Source of the DNA: Prochlorococcus sp. AG-347-J20
GTDB lineage: Bacteria; Cyanobacteriota; Cyanobacteriia; PCC-6307; Cyanobiaceae
Assembly (NCBI GenBank): GCA_003281485.1
Contig: QCBW01000001.1
Span: 62,001 to 126,000 of the forward strand
DNA length: 64,000 nucleotides
Reading direction: 5' to 3'
Part shown: positions 46,453-55,757 of the stretch, piece after piece
Layout of the letters: the number at the start of each line of letters is the position of its first letter
How positions within the stretch are numbered: the first letter of the stretch is position 1
Position numbers and translations under genes: made by a program
Notes under the pieces: generated by a model
Database searches by the model: none
What the model was told of the DNA's origin: nothing
The model's input: only the letters and a program-made list of their open reading frames with translations

Positions 46453-47694
46453 ATGAGTGATTTCATCTTCACTTCTGAATCCGTAACTGAAGGTCATCCT
46501 GACAAAATATGTGATCAAATAAGCGACGCCGTTTTAGATGCCTTATTAACAGAAGATCCAGAAAGTAGAGTTGCATGCGAAACTGTTGTTAATACTGGCC
46601 TTTGTTTACTTACTGGAGAAATAACTTCAAAAGCAAAAATCGATTATATAAAACTTGTTAGGAGTGTAATCAGAGAAATTGGATATGAAGGCTACAAAGC
46701 AGGGGGTTTTGACGCTAATAGTTGTGCTGTTTTAGTAGCACTTGACGAGCAATCACAAGATATTTCGCAAGGAGTAAACGACGCAGAAGATGTGAATGAT
46801 GATTTAGAAGACAATACCGGAGCTGGTGATCAAGGCATAATGTTTGGCTATGCATGCGATGAAACACCTGAATTAATGCCATTACCGATTAGCTTGGCAC
46901 ATAGATTAGCCATTCAACTTGCCAAAGTAAGGCATGAGAAAGTCCTTAATTATCTTCTGCCTGATGGTAAAACTCAAGTGAGCATTGATTACGAAAAAGG
47001 AGTACCGGTTTCTATTAATACAATTTTAATTTCCACTCAACATAAACCTGAGATTGATGGAATTACTAATGAAGAAGAAATTCGCAAAAGAATAAAAGAA
47101 GATTTATGGACGAATGTTGTTATTCCTGCTACTGAAGATTTAGAAATCAAACCAAATATTGACACAACAAGATTTCTAGTGAATCCCACAGGAAAATTTG
47201 TCGTAGGAGGGCCTCAAGGAGATGCAGGGCTCACTGGCAGAAAAATTATTGTAGATACTTATGGAGGATATGCAAGACACGGAGGAGGCGCATTTTCCGG
47301 CAAAGATCCTACAAAAGTGGATAGATCTGCCGCTTATGCAGCTCGTTATGTTGCTAAAAGTATAGTTAAAGCAAAATTAGCAAAAAAGGCAGAAGTACAA
47401 TTAAGTTATGCGATTGGAGTTGCAAAACCGATTTCCATTCTCGTTGAAACTTTTGATACTGGTTTTATTTCACAGGCTAATTTGACTGAGCTTATTAAAA
47501 AGTACTTTGATTTAAGACCTGCAGCAATCATAAAAGAATTTAACTTAAGAAATCTACCAAAAAAAATGGGTGGTAAATTTTTCAGAAAGACTGCATCCTA
47601 TGGACACTTTGGCAGGCGAGATCTTGAACTGCCTTGGGAGAATGTAGAAGAAAAAGCATCCCAATTAGCAGAGGCCTCAAAAGTATTTTTATAG
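46453..47694 (+). CDS. metK: S-adenosylmethionine synthetase
   Basis: MetK makes SAM from methionine and ATP. The 413-residue protein shows [20 protein letters not shown] near the start, [15 protein letters not shown] near residue 120, the phosphate-binding [18 protein letters not shown], and [12 protein letters not shown] at the end. The MTA product of polyamine chemistry is recycled by mtnP elsewhere in this window. Confidence 0.97.
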   Translation: MSDFIFTSESVTEGHPDKICDQISDAVLDALLTEDPESRVACETVVNTGLCLLTGEITSKAKIDYIKLVRSVIREIGYEGYKAGGFDANSCAVLVALDEQSQDISQGVNDAEDVNDDLEDNTGAGDQGIMFGYACDETPELMPLPISLAHRLAIQLAKVRHEKVLNYLLPDGKTQVSIDYEKGVPVSINTILISTQHKPEIDGITNEEEIRKRIKEDLWTNVVIPATEDLEIKPNIDTTRFLVNPTGKFVVGGPQGDAGLTGRKIIVDTYGGYARHGGGAFSGKDPTKVDRSAAYAARYVAKSIVKAKLAKKAEVQLSYAIGVAKPISILVETFDTGFISQANLTELIKKYFDLRPAAIIKEFNLRNLPKKMGGKFFRKTASYGHFGRRDLELPWENVEEKASQLAEASKVFL

Positions 47695-47706
47695 AATATT
47701 CATTCT

Positions 47707-48936
47707 ATGACTGATAATTTTTGTGGTGGGTTAGATTTTGGAACTAGTGGCGCAAGAATATCCATAATAAATTTTCATAAGGAATTAATATATTCAAATT
47801 CAGTTTCTTATCTATACGGCTTTAAAAATCCAAACTCTTGGATTAATTCTTGTGAAAAACTATTAGATAATTTACCTATTAGGGTAAAAGGGAATCTTGA
47901 AAAATTGGCTATATCGGGCACCTCAGGAACTTTAACAGCATGCAATTTAAAAGGAGATCCAATTGGAGAGGCAATACCTTATAACCAAGCATGTATTGAT
48001 CATAAGATCCTTCTTGAATCGTTAACTCCTGGAGAAGATCATTTGCGAACTCCATATAGCAGTCTTGCCAAGGCATTAAAACTAATAGATAAGTATGGAA
48101 CAAATATACTTTTAAGACATCAATCTGATTGGATAACTGGTTGGTTTTTAAAAGATTGGACTCATGGAGAGGAAGGCAATAATCTCAAACTTGGCTGGGA
48201 TCTTAAAAAAGAATCATGGCCAAAAAGCTATCTAGATACTTCATGGCAAAAATGCTTACCAAAAATAATAAAAAGTGGAAAAATTATTGGCCAAGTAAAT
48301 ACTGAATTAGCCGAGAGATTTAACTTGAATAAGAAATTAATGTTAATCTCGGGCACAACTGACTCTAATGCAAGTTTAATAGCTGCAGGTTTAGGGAAAG
48401 AGGATGGTCTTACAGTTTTGGGAACAACTATTGTGGTAAAAAAAATTATTGGTAACCCTGTAAAAGAGAAAGGAATTACAACCCATAGAGTAAATGGCGA
48501 TTGGATCTGCGGAGGGGCATCTAACACAGGATGCGGTATCTTATCTAAATTCTTTTCTGATTTAGAAATTAAGGAACTCAGTCGACAAATAAATCCATCG
48601 AAAAATACTTCTTTGAATCTTTTACCTCTTAATAGTAAAGGAGAAAGATTTCCTATTAATAATCCTAATTTAGAGCCCATTCTTGGTCCTAGGCCAGTAA
48701 GCGACTCACTTTACTTACATGCATTATTCGAGGGTCTAGCTAAAATTGAGCTGAAAGGATGGGAAAAACTTTCTGAACTAACAGGCTCAGTTCCCAAAAA
48801 AATCATTACTATTGGTGGAGGTTCAAAAAACCCTCAGTGGAGAAAAATAAGAGAAAAAATTATTAATATACCAATAGTTTCATGTAATAAAACAACTTCA
48901 TTTGGCACTGCCTTATTAGCGTCTAATTCAAAATAA
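47707..48936 (+). CDS. FGGY-family carbohydrate kinase (ribulose/xylulose kinase-like)
   Basis: The 409-residue product has the FGGY kinase ATPase elements: GLDFGTSGARISIIN (phosphate 1), SGTTDSNASLIAAGL, TVLGTTIVVKKI, and IITIGGGSKNPQWRKIRE near the C-terminus. It is shorter than classical xylulokinases and resembles the plant/cyanobacterial D-ribulose/xylulose kinase group. The exact sugar is uncertain. It follows metK by 12 bases. Confidence 0.82.
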   Translation: MTDNFCGGLDFGTSGARISIINFHKELIYSNSVSYLYGFKNPNSWINSCEKLLDNLPIRVKGNLEKLAISGTSGTLTACNLKGDPIGEAIPYNQACIDHKILLESLTPGEDHLRTPYSSLAKALKLIDKYGTNILLRHQSDWITGWFLKDWTHGEEGNNLKLGWDLKKESWPKSYLDTSWQKCLPKIIKSGKIIGQVNTELAERFNLNKKLMLISGTTDSNASLIAAGLGKEDGLTVLGTTIVVKKIIGNPVKEKGITTHRVNGDWICGGASNTGCGILSKFFSDLEIKELSRQINPSKNTSLNLLPLNSKGERFPINNPNLEPILGPRPVSDSLYLHALFEGLAKIELKGWEKLSELTGSVPKKIITIGGGSKNPQWRKIREKIINIPIVSCNKTTSFGTALLASNSK

Positions 48937-49025
48937 TAGTTTTTAGGAAATTTGATGAAGATATAAAATTTTTAATGAAAAGGTTTCACAAACTACACAT
49001 CTTAATTTAAAGTATATAGATTAGA

Positions 49026-49098
49026 GCCGGGATAGCTCAGTTGGTAGAGCAGGCGACTGAAAATCGCCGTGTCCCCAGTTCAAATCTGGGTCCTGGCA
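49026..49098 (+). tRNA. tRNA-Phe (GAA)
   Basis: A 73-base cloverleaf with acceptor GCCGGGA/TCCTGGC (one G-T pair), D arm TAGCTCAGTTGGTAGAGCA, anticodon GAA in ACTGAAAATC, and T arm AGTTCAAATCTG. A hairpin terminator follows. Confidence 0.96.
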
Positions 49099-49107
49099 CC
49101 TTTAAAG

Positions 49108-49128
49108 CCCTGTCTTTGACAGGGTTTT
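49108..49128 (+). terminator. Terminator of tRNA-Phe
   Basis: The stem CCCTGTC (49108-49114) with GACAGGG (49118-49124) and a TTT loop is followed by TTTT. It lies 10 bases after the tRNA and should end its transcript. Confidence 0.85.
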
Positions 49129-49168
49129 ATATTTTCTAGGAATTTAGAGACTTAATTTTTCTTTAATT

Positions 49169-49588
49169 TTATTTTTCCATTCTGCAGACTTGCCCAATAA
49201 CACCCAAAATCAATTCATCTCCATTTGGATCTTGCCAATCAGCTAAATCATTAAAATTACTATTTACTTCATCTATAGAGACATCAACGTCTCTAAATGA
49301 TTTTTCAAAACAATTTATATCCATTGTATAGAGAATATCCTTAGTGATTTCACTTTTTGTTTTGGGAATAAATTTACTCAATATTCTCACAGAACCATCC
49401 TTATTCCTTTTAATACTTTGTCTATCCCATAACTGTTCTCCATATTCGCTTTTAGGAACACCAACCCATTCATGAGGCAAAGCATTTGCTTGTTTTATCG
49501 AAATACAAGTAAAAACGATTATCGAAAGGACTAAGCAAATGCTATTTCTAAAAAATATTGAACTAACTTTATTCTTATAATCAACCAT
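49169..49588 (-). CDS. Secreted hypothetical protein
   Basis: A longer frame begins at 49690, but the ATG at 49588 places a signal peptide correctly (residues about 10-37, with QANA as the probable cleavage site), so I prefer it. The mature part of about 100 residues has Cys residues in MDINCFEKSF and IGQVCRMEK that could pair, and it looks like a small exported cyanobacterial protein. No family is recognised. Confidence 0.6.
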   Translation of the reverse strand: MVDYKNKVSSIFFRNSICLVLSIIVFTCISIKQANALPHEWVGVPKSEYGEQLWDRQSIKRNKDGSVRILSKFIPKTKSEITKDILYTMDINCFEKSFRDVDVSIDEVNSNFNDLADWQDPNGDELILGVIGQVCRMEK

Positions 49589-49735
49589 GAATAGTTCTGA
49601 AATACAAAAATCTTTTAACGAGAGTAAATACAAGATTAAAAATTTGTAAAAATTTTTATTGATTAGTATTTCTATTATAGATACAATCAAATATTAAATT
49701 AAAAACTTACTTCCAATAAGTTAATTAGAAAAATA

Positions 49736-50371
49736 ATGAATAAAATACAAAAATTTCTCTCAGTAGTTTTTTTTATAGCAATATTTGTTGTATTGATTTA
49801 CTTAATCCAAAATTATGGGATTGAACCTCTTAGAAACAAAATAGAAAGTATGGGAATTTGGGCTCCTTTTGGAATATTCATACTTAGAGGAGTAAGTATT
49901 ATTTTGCCCGCTCTTCCAAGTTCAGCTTATTCTCTGCTAGCAGGTTCATTACTAGGGTTTCAAAAAGGTTACATGACAATAATCTTTTCTGATATCGTTT
50001 TTTGCCAAGCTGCTTTCTTTATTGCAAGAAATTATGGTCGTGTTCCTGTACGTAATTTAGTAGGCCCAAAAGCGATGAAAAAGATTGAAAGTTTTAATCA
50101 AAACCAACTAGAAGAAAATTTCTTTCTTATGACAGGTCTACTAATGACTGGCCTTTTTGATTTTCTAAGCTATGCAATTGGTATTGGAGGAACTCGCTGG
50201 AAAATATTTACTCCAGCATTATTAATAAGTCTTCTAATCAGTGACTCTATACTTGTAGCAGTGGGAGCTGGAGTTAGCCAGGGAGCAGGATTATTTCTAG
50301 GGTTTGCTCTTTTGGGAATGTTTGCTTTAGCTACTATTTCAGGGTTAGCAAAAAATAAAATTCCTAAATAA
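49736..50371 (+). CDS. TVP38/TMEM64-family (VTT domain) membrane protein
   Basis: The 211-residue protein has about six hydrophobic segments and the VTT/SNARE-associated motif region LAGSLLGFQKGYMTIIFSD, then FIARNYGRVPVRNLVGPKAM. VTT proteins are DedA relatives implicated in lipid scrambling or membrane homeostasis. The specific role in cyanobacteria is not established. The start at ATG 49736 is clean. Confidence 0.85.
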   Translation: MNKIQKFLSVVFFIAIFVVLIYLIQNYGIEPLRNKIESMGIWAPFGIFILRGVSIILPALPSSAYSLLAGSLLGFQKGYMTIIFSDIVFCQAAFFIARNYGRVPVRNLVGPKAMKKIESFNQNQLEENFFLMTGLLMTGLFDFLSYAIGIGGTRWKIFTPALLISLLISDSILVAVGAGVSQGAGLFLGFALLGMFALATISGLAKNKIPK

Positions 50372-50487
50372 TAAAATAATTAATCATTCTGTAATAAAGA
50401 ATAAAGATATGACATTTTTGCAAACAACAACTACATCAATAAGAATTCATGCAAGAATAGTAATCGATTAATTTTTAAAGTTATTAG

Positions 50488-50664
50488 ATGACTCCATTTA
50501 GACCAACTTCATATGATCGCCCTGGAGAACAAATATCAACCACTCCCTCTGGATTAAAAGTAACTTCTGCAAAAAGATTAATGGTGGATTCAATGGTAAG
50601 GATGATTCAAAAAGCAGAAAATCATTCCGTAGAAGATAAACTTGACGAAGAATCTAACAATTAA
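50488..50664 (+). CDS. Hypothetical protein, 58 residues, overlapping cpeS
   Basis: An ATG at 50488 opens [20 protein letters not shown], then [20 protein letters not shown] and a charged tail to TAA at 50662. It overlaps the TTG start of cpeS by 23 bases in a different frame, so the two are probably coupled. No family is recognised. Its link to phycoerythrin genes is positional only. Confidence 0.55.
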   Translation: MTPFRPTSYDRPGEQISTTPSGLKVTSAKRLMVDSMVRMIQKAENHSVEDKLDEESNN

Positions 50665-51190
50665 TCAATTTATTGATAAAAGTATAGGTGAGTGGAAATC
50701 TATAAGAAGTACTCATACTTTAACTTTTCAAGAGTTTGAGAACTCAACTAGTCAAATATTTATAGAACATATCAACTCAAAAAATAAAAAAGTCGTTGAA
50801 ATTTTTAATAATCATAAATTAAGTTTAAACCTAGAAAGCATAGCCATTTCTATAAAATGGCAAGCTATCAGTGATTGGGAAGATAATGTTTTAGAAGAGG
50901 GAGATGAAACTATCTTGATTTTTTTACCCAAAGATAAAAATTCAGGAATCATTTTACGAAATAAGGGTTATACAGAATCCTTCATTTCATCATCAAATTA
51001 TTTTGTTGATGAACAAAATAATTTACATATTAAAACTATTTACAAATCAACAGTTTCCGAAGAAAGAATTTCCTTTTTATCCGCTCATATAAGATCCAGA
51101 TTTTCTACTATTAGAAATCTTGGAAATAATTCAGTAATACAGACGTCCCATACTTCAGAGATTAGGAATTTAGCTAGTTTAAAAGATTAA
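50642..51190 (+). CDS. cpeS: CpeS/CpcS-type phycobilin lyase
   Basis: CpeS lyases attach phycoerythrobilin to a Cys of phycobiliproteins. The 182-residue product shows the family pattern: a start like [40 protein letters not shown], then [14 protein letters not shown], and a C-terminal [20 protein letters not shown]. It uses a TTG start at 50642. It is convergent with cpeB, and the 3' ends overlap by 17 bases. Confidence 0.85.
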   Translation: MTKNLTINQFIDKSIGEWKSIRSTHTLTFQEFENSTSQIFIEHINSKNKKVVEIFNNHKLSLNLESIAISIKWQAISDWEDNVLEEGDETILIFLPKDKNSGIILRNKGYTESFISSSNYFVDEQNNLHIKTIYKSTVSEERISFLSAHIRSRFSTIRNLGNNSVIQTSHTSEIRNLASLKD

Positions 51191-51686
51191 TTATCCTTTC
51201 ATATTGAAACTCTGTTTCAGAAATTAAATCAGGAAGGAAGTCTTTGTTTCCCTGCATATTTTTAACCGTAGAATTTAAATCAGAGATTGTTGCATCTCGC
51301 ATTAATTCAATAACCCTTCTTGCATTTCTTAAAGGTACCCCAAGAGCAAGATAAGTATTTTTAAGATCCTTCAAACAACTTTTTTCTAAAACTGATTCGT
51401 CATTAGAAATTAAAAGATAAGCAACAATCCTTAGAATTATTTCTCCGTCTCTTAAACAAACGGACATCTTGTTAGTTGTATTTAAAGATATTTTTGAATT
51501 AACTGAATCTTGATTTTCGCATATCATTGCTGTTACAGCATCTGCTGCTATTGCATGTGAATTTTTAGTTATTGAGCTTATTGCATCTAATCTTGAGTTT
51601 GCACTATTAATAAATTCTTTTATATTGCTTAAATCATTTAATTTCTTATCAGCGGGAAATAGTGGTTTATTCTTTAAAACTGACAT
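51174..51686 (-). CDS. cpeB: Degenerate phycoerythrin beta subunit
   Basis: The 170-residue product is recognisable as a beta-phycoerythrin ([51 protein letters not shown]) but is degenerate. The chromophore Cys equivalent to beta-82 is kept (Cys77) and the equivalent of beta-61 remains (Cys56). The beta-50 Cys is replaced by Ala45, and the beta-165 Cys region is lost (around DLISETEF). No alpha subunit is seen in this window. This matches the reduced phycoerythrin of high-light Prochlorococcus, whose role may be regulatory or light-sensing rather than antenna. Confidence 0.9.
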   Translation of the reverse strand: MSVLKNKPLFPADKKLNDLSNIKEFINSANSRLDAISSITKNSHAIAADAVTAMICENQDSVNSKISLNTTNKMSVCLRDGEIILRIVAYLLISNDESVLEKSCLKDLKNTYLALGVPLRNARRVIELMRDATISDLNSTVKNMQGNKDFLPDLISETEFQYERIINLLN

Positions 51687-51865
51687 TATTAAATTTAAAA
51701 AAAAATAAAGTTTGAATCCTAGAATAGTACAAATCTAGAGAAAACAATATGATTTCAAAATAAACGCAATGCTTCTTAATTAATAACTTCATTCCAAAGT
51801 GATAATTGAAATAATTCAAATAAAAATTTTTTTTCCGCTAGTATGAAACTACTTTTAATAAAGTT

Positions 51866-52072
51866 TTGGATCAACAAGATTTAAAATTATCAAAGAAGCT
51901 TATTTCTTCATATAAAAAGAGATTGGAAAAAGAAATTCTTGATCGAAGTATTAAATTAAAGATGCCTCAAAATAAATTTGAAGAAATAATCAATAACAAT
52001 AATGAACTTTTAAATTTAAAAAAAGCGTTAGAAGACCTAGAAATGGAATCTGAGCCTCCAAGTAAAGTTTAA
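51866..52072 (+). CDS. Hypothetical helical protein, 68 residues, TTG start
   Basis: The frame begins at TTG 51866 (DQQDLKLSKKLISSYKKRLE) and gives an all-helical, highly charged product rich in Lys and Glu, likely a small coiled coil. It ends 23 bases before the uvrD-type helicase gene, so cotranscription is likely. No family is recognised. Confidence 0.5.
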   Translation: MDQQDLKLSKKLISSYKKRLEKEILDRSIKLKMPQNKFEEIINNNNELLNLKKALEDLEMESEPPSKV

Positions 52073-52095
52073 TTTTTTGAAAAACCCTTCCAAAA

Positions 52096-54504
52096 GTGAC
52101 TCAATCCAACAATTTCCTTTTTAAGTCCTTAAACAATGAGCAACTTCAAGCAGTAAAACATGTTTATGGTCCATTATTGGTTGTAGCAGGTGCAGGTAGC
52201 GGAAAAACTAAGGCTCTTACACACAGAATTGCAAATCTTATTGAAAACAACTTTATAGATCCCTATAACATTCTCGCAGTCACTTTTACTAACAAAGCTG
52301 CTAAAGAAATGAAAGCAAGATTAGAGGTTCTTTTAGCCCAAGAATTAGCTTTTAATCAATTTGGTCAGCCTTGGACAACTCTTAAAGAAATTGATCAAAA
52401 TCAACTAAGAACAAAAGTTCACCAAGAGAGGCTTCAGAACCTTTGGATCGGTACTTTCCATTCTTTATTTTCAAGACTGCTGAGATACGATATTGAAAAA
52501 TATACTGATCCAGAAGGCCTAAAATGGACAAGGCAATTTTCAATTTACGACGAAACAGATTCTCAAACATTAGTAAAAGAAATTATCAGTCAAGATATGA
52601 ATCTTGACCCCAAAAGATATGATCCCAAAAAGATTAAAAGATTAATAAGTAACGCGAAAAATCAATGCTTAACTTCGAATGATCTTTTAGAAAAAGCAGA
52701 TAATAATTTTGATAAAACAGTTGCAGAAGCCTACAAGAGATATAGAATTTCGCTTTCAAAAAATAATTCATTAGACTTTGATGATCTCTTACTTTTGCCT
52801 GTTTTCTTATTGAGGCAAAATGATATAGTCAGAGATTACTGGCACAAAAGATTTAAACATATTTTAGTTGACGAATATCAAGATACAAATAGAACACAAT
52901 ATGAACTTATAAAATTAATTACTGCTGGAAATACTGAACCAAAAAATTTCTTTAGTTGGGAAGATAGGTCAATTTTTGTAGTAGGAGATGCTGATCAAAG
53001 TATTTATAGTTTCAGAGCAGCTGACTTTAGAATTCTAATTGGTTTTCAAGAAGATTTTAAAACTTCAATTAATGAAGATACAAAATCATCTTTAATTAAA
53101 TTAGAAGAAAATTATAGGTCATCATCTAATATCCTTGATGCTGCAAATTCACTAATTGAAAACAACTCTGAGAGAATTGAGAAAGTGTTAAGGGCTACTA
53201 AAGAAAAAGGGGAGCTTTTAAAGTTACTCAGCTGTGATGATGAAATTTCCGAGGCAGAAGCAATTACTAATAAAATTAAATCACTAAACAATTATAATCA
53301 GAAACCAATTTGGAGAAATTTTGCAATTTTATATCGAACCAGGGCTCAGTCACGCGTATTAGAGGAATCCCTCGTCAGGTGGCGCATTCCTTATACAATT
53401 TTCGGAGGATTGCGTTTTTATGATAGAAGGGAAATTAAAGATGCCATAGCATATTTGAAAGTTCTGGTTAATTCTTCAGATAACGTTAGTCTTTTACGCA
53501 TCATAAATGTTCCTAGAAGAGGGATTGGTAAGACTACTATTCAAAAACTTAATGAATTATCTAACAAGTTAAATATTCCATTATGGGAAGTTATCAATGA
53601 TAAGCAAAGTCTTGAAGAAACAATAGGCAGATCATCAAAAGGAATTAATAAATTTACTGAAGTTATGAATGATCTAATGTGTTATCTAGAAAATTCAGGC
53701 CCTGCTCAACTACTACAACTTATATTAGAAAAAAGTGGTTACTTAAGTGACTTGCTATCTAGTGGGACTGAAGAATCTGAAGATAGAAGAAATAACTTAC
53801 AAGAACTAATTAATGCAGCTACTCAATATGAAGAAGAAACAGAAAGTGGAGATGTAGAGGGATTTCTCTCTACAGCAGCCTTAACAACTGATAATGATAC
53901 GAAGAAAAATAATCCCAACTCTGTAACTCTTATGACTCTACACAATAGTAAAGGTTTAGAATTTCAAAATGTTTTTGTAACCGGACTAGAACAAGGTCTC
54001 TTCCCTAGCCATAGATCAGTAGATAATCCCTCACTTCTTGAAGAGGAAAGAAGATTATGCTATGTAGGTATTACTAGAGCCAAAGAAAGAGTTTTTTTAA
54101 GTCATGCTAGGGAAAGAAGATTATGGGGTGGAATGCGTGAAGCAACAATTCCTTCAATATTTCTTTCAGAGATACCTGAAGATTTAATGGATGGCGAATT
54201 ACCACAAACTGGTGGTGCTTCAATTAGAAGAGATTGGCATCTTGATCGTTTAACTAGAGTCGATCGAAACAATCCAAATGAATTTGTTAACAAACCAATA
54301 AATGCAGTAAGGAAATTATATTCAGGTCCCAGTAAAGGTAAAAGCTGGATAGTTGGAGATAAGCTAATTCACTCAAAGTTTGGGAAAGGTGAAATCATAC
54401 ATATTTTTGGAAGTGGGGAAAAAATATCTTTAGCAGTAAAATTTGGTGATAAAGGAAGTAAAATTCTAGATCCCAGATTAGCTCCAATTCGTTATGTAAG
54501 TTAA
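52096..54504 (+). CDS. uvrD: UvrD/PcrA-type DNA helicase
   Basis: This is a superfamily 1A helicase for DNA repair and replication restart. The 802-residue protein has Walker A GAGSGKTKALTHRI near residue 32, DEYQDTNRTQYELI (Walker B) near residue 257, motif III GDADQSIYSFRAADF, motif IV LEENYRSSSNIL and the C-terminal motifs TLHNSKGLEFQNVFVTG and RLCYVGITRAKERVF. The start is GTG at 52096. The length is that of full PcrA/UvrD proteins. Confidence 0.94.
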   Translation: MTQSNNFLFKSLNNEQLQAVKHVYGPLLVVAGAGSGKTKALTHRIANLIENNFIDPYNILAVTFTNKAAKEMKARLEVLLAQELAFNQFGQPWTTLKEIDQNQLRTKVHQERLQNLWIGTFHSLFSRLLRYDIEKYTDPEGLKWTRQFSIYDETDSQTLVKEIISQDMNLDPKRYDPKKIKRLISNAKNQCLTSNDLLEKADNNFDKTVAEAYKRYRISLSKNNSLDFDDLLLLPVFLLRQNDIVRDYWHKRFKHILVDEYQDTNRTQYELIKLITAGNTEPKNFFSWEDRSIFVVGDADQSIYSFRAADFRILIGFQEDFKTSINEDTKSSLIKLEENYRSSSNILDAANSLIENNSERIEKVLRATKEKGELLKLLSCDDEISEAEAITNKIKSLNNYNQKPIWRNFAILYRTRAQSRVLEESLVRWRIPYTIFGGLRFYDRREIKDAIAYLKVLVNSSDNVSLLRIINVPRRGIGKTTIQKLNELSNKLNIPLWEVINDKQSLEETIGRSSKGINKFTEVMNDLMCYLENSGPAQLLQLILEKSGYLSDLLSSGTEESEDRRNNLQELINAATQYEEETESGDVEGFLSTAALTTDNDTKKNNPNSVTLMTLHNSKGLEFQNVFVTGLEQGLFPSHRSVDNPSLLEEERRLCYVGITRAKERVFLSHARERRLWGGMREATIPSIFLSEIPEDLMDGELPQTGGASIRRDWHLDRLTRVDRNNPNEFVNKPINAVRKLYSGPSKGKSWIVGDKLIHSKFGKGEIIHIFGSGEKISLAVKFGDKGSKILDPRLAPIRYVS

Positions 54505-54509
54505 AACTC

Positions 54510-55757
54510 ATGAACGATATCTCTGATTACATCCAAGGGGAATTAATCAAAACTCCATTTAATCTATATAACCTAATTGCTAAATACATAGAATCTAATA
54601 ACAATACTAAAGTAGCTTTTGTTGGCGGTTATTTAAGAGATTTATTAATTAGTAAATTCCACAAAAAATCGTTTTCTAAACCTGTAGATATTGATCTTGT
54701 TATTGAAGGATCCTCTATTTCCCTTGCAAAATTTATAAAAAAAAATATTGTAAATGTAGATTTATGTCTGATCAAGGAATTTAATTTATACAACACTGTA
54801 GAAATAAATATTAATGACTATAAAATTGATATTGCTTCTGCAAGAAAAGAAATTTATTCTGCTCCAGGATTAAATCCCTTGGTAAATAAAAGTACTATTG
54901 AGGAGGATCTTAAGAGGAGAGATTTCACTATAAATTCAATAGCCTTCGAGGTCTCGACAAGGAAAATCTATGATCTTTATGGAGGAATTTCTGATATAAA
55001 AAGTAAAAGATTAAACTTACTTCACAGTAATAGTATTTCTGATGATCCAAGTAGATTAATTAGATGTGCAAAATATGCTTCAAGATTAGATTTCAATATT
55101 TCAAATAATTCCCTCAAACAAGCTCAAGAAACAGTTAGACAATGGCCATGGAAAAGTTCAGAAACTTATCAGAAAATGATTTACCCTCCTGCACTAGGCA
55201 TACGTATGAGGATGGAACTAGCTGAAATATGCAAACACGATAATTTGACTAATGTAATTTCGATAATTCATAAATGGGAAATTATTTCAATCTTAAATGA
55301 AAATATTAAAGTCGATAAAAGGTTTATAAGAGGACTAAATTGGATTAAGAAGTTAAAGGGAAATCATATGCTTTACTTATTAAAAGATTCAGAAGATTTA
55401 GAAAAAGCATGTCAAAGATTTTTGGTAAATAATAGTGAGATAAAAATATTAAAGGATTATTTAAATATCAAAAAGATACTAAATAGAAACCAAAAAAAAT
55501 TCAATAATTTTTCTCCATCAAGTTGGACAGAATTTATTGAGGACAGAAACCTTAATGATGAGACAGTCAAATTATTAATTTGTGATGGAGGACCATACTG
55601 GCGTAAATTGTTTAAGTGGTTATTTATTTACAAATTCATAAAATCAAAAAAAGATGGAGAAACATTAAAAAAAGAGGGATGGAATCCAGGGAAGGAGATG
55701 GGAAAGGAAATCCAAAGATTAAGATATTTGGAAATTGACAAATTGAATAAACATTGA
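54510..55757 (+). CDS. tRNA nucleotidyltransferase / poly(A) polymerase family (CCA-adding type)
   Basis: The 415-residue protein has the class II nucleotidyltransferase core: VAFVGGYLRDLLISKFHKKS near residue 34, the metal-binding DIDLVIEGSSISLA, and RRDFTINSIAFEVSTRKIYD, then DDPSRLIRCAKYASRLDF. Cyanobacteria often split CCA and A-adding activities, so a CCA- or A-adding enzyme is likely but not proven. It starts five bases after uvrD. Confidence 0.85.
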   Translation: MNDISDYIQGELIKTPFNLYNLIAKYIESNNNTKVAFVGGYLRDLLISKFHKKSFSKPVDIDLVIEGSSISLAKFIKKNIVNVDLCLIKEFNLYNTVEININDYKIDIASARKEIYSAPGLNPLVNKSTIEEDLKRRDFTINSIAFEVSTRKIYDLYGGISDIKSKRLNLLHSNSISDDPSRLIRCAKYASRLDFNISNNSLKQAQETVRQWPWKSSETYQKMIYPPALGIRMRMELAEICKHDNLTNVISIIHKWEIISILNENIKVDKRFIRGLNWIKKLKGNHMLYLLKDSEDLEKACQRFLVNNSEIKILKDYLNIKKILNRNQKKFNNFSPSSWTEFIEDRNLNDETVKLLICDGGPYWRKLFKWLFIYKFIKSKKDGETLKKEGWNPGKEMGKEIQRLRYLEIDKLNKH

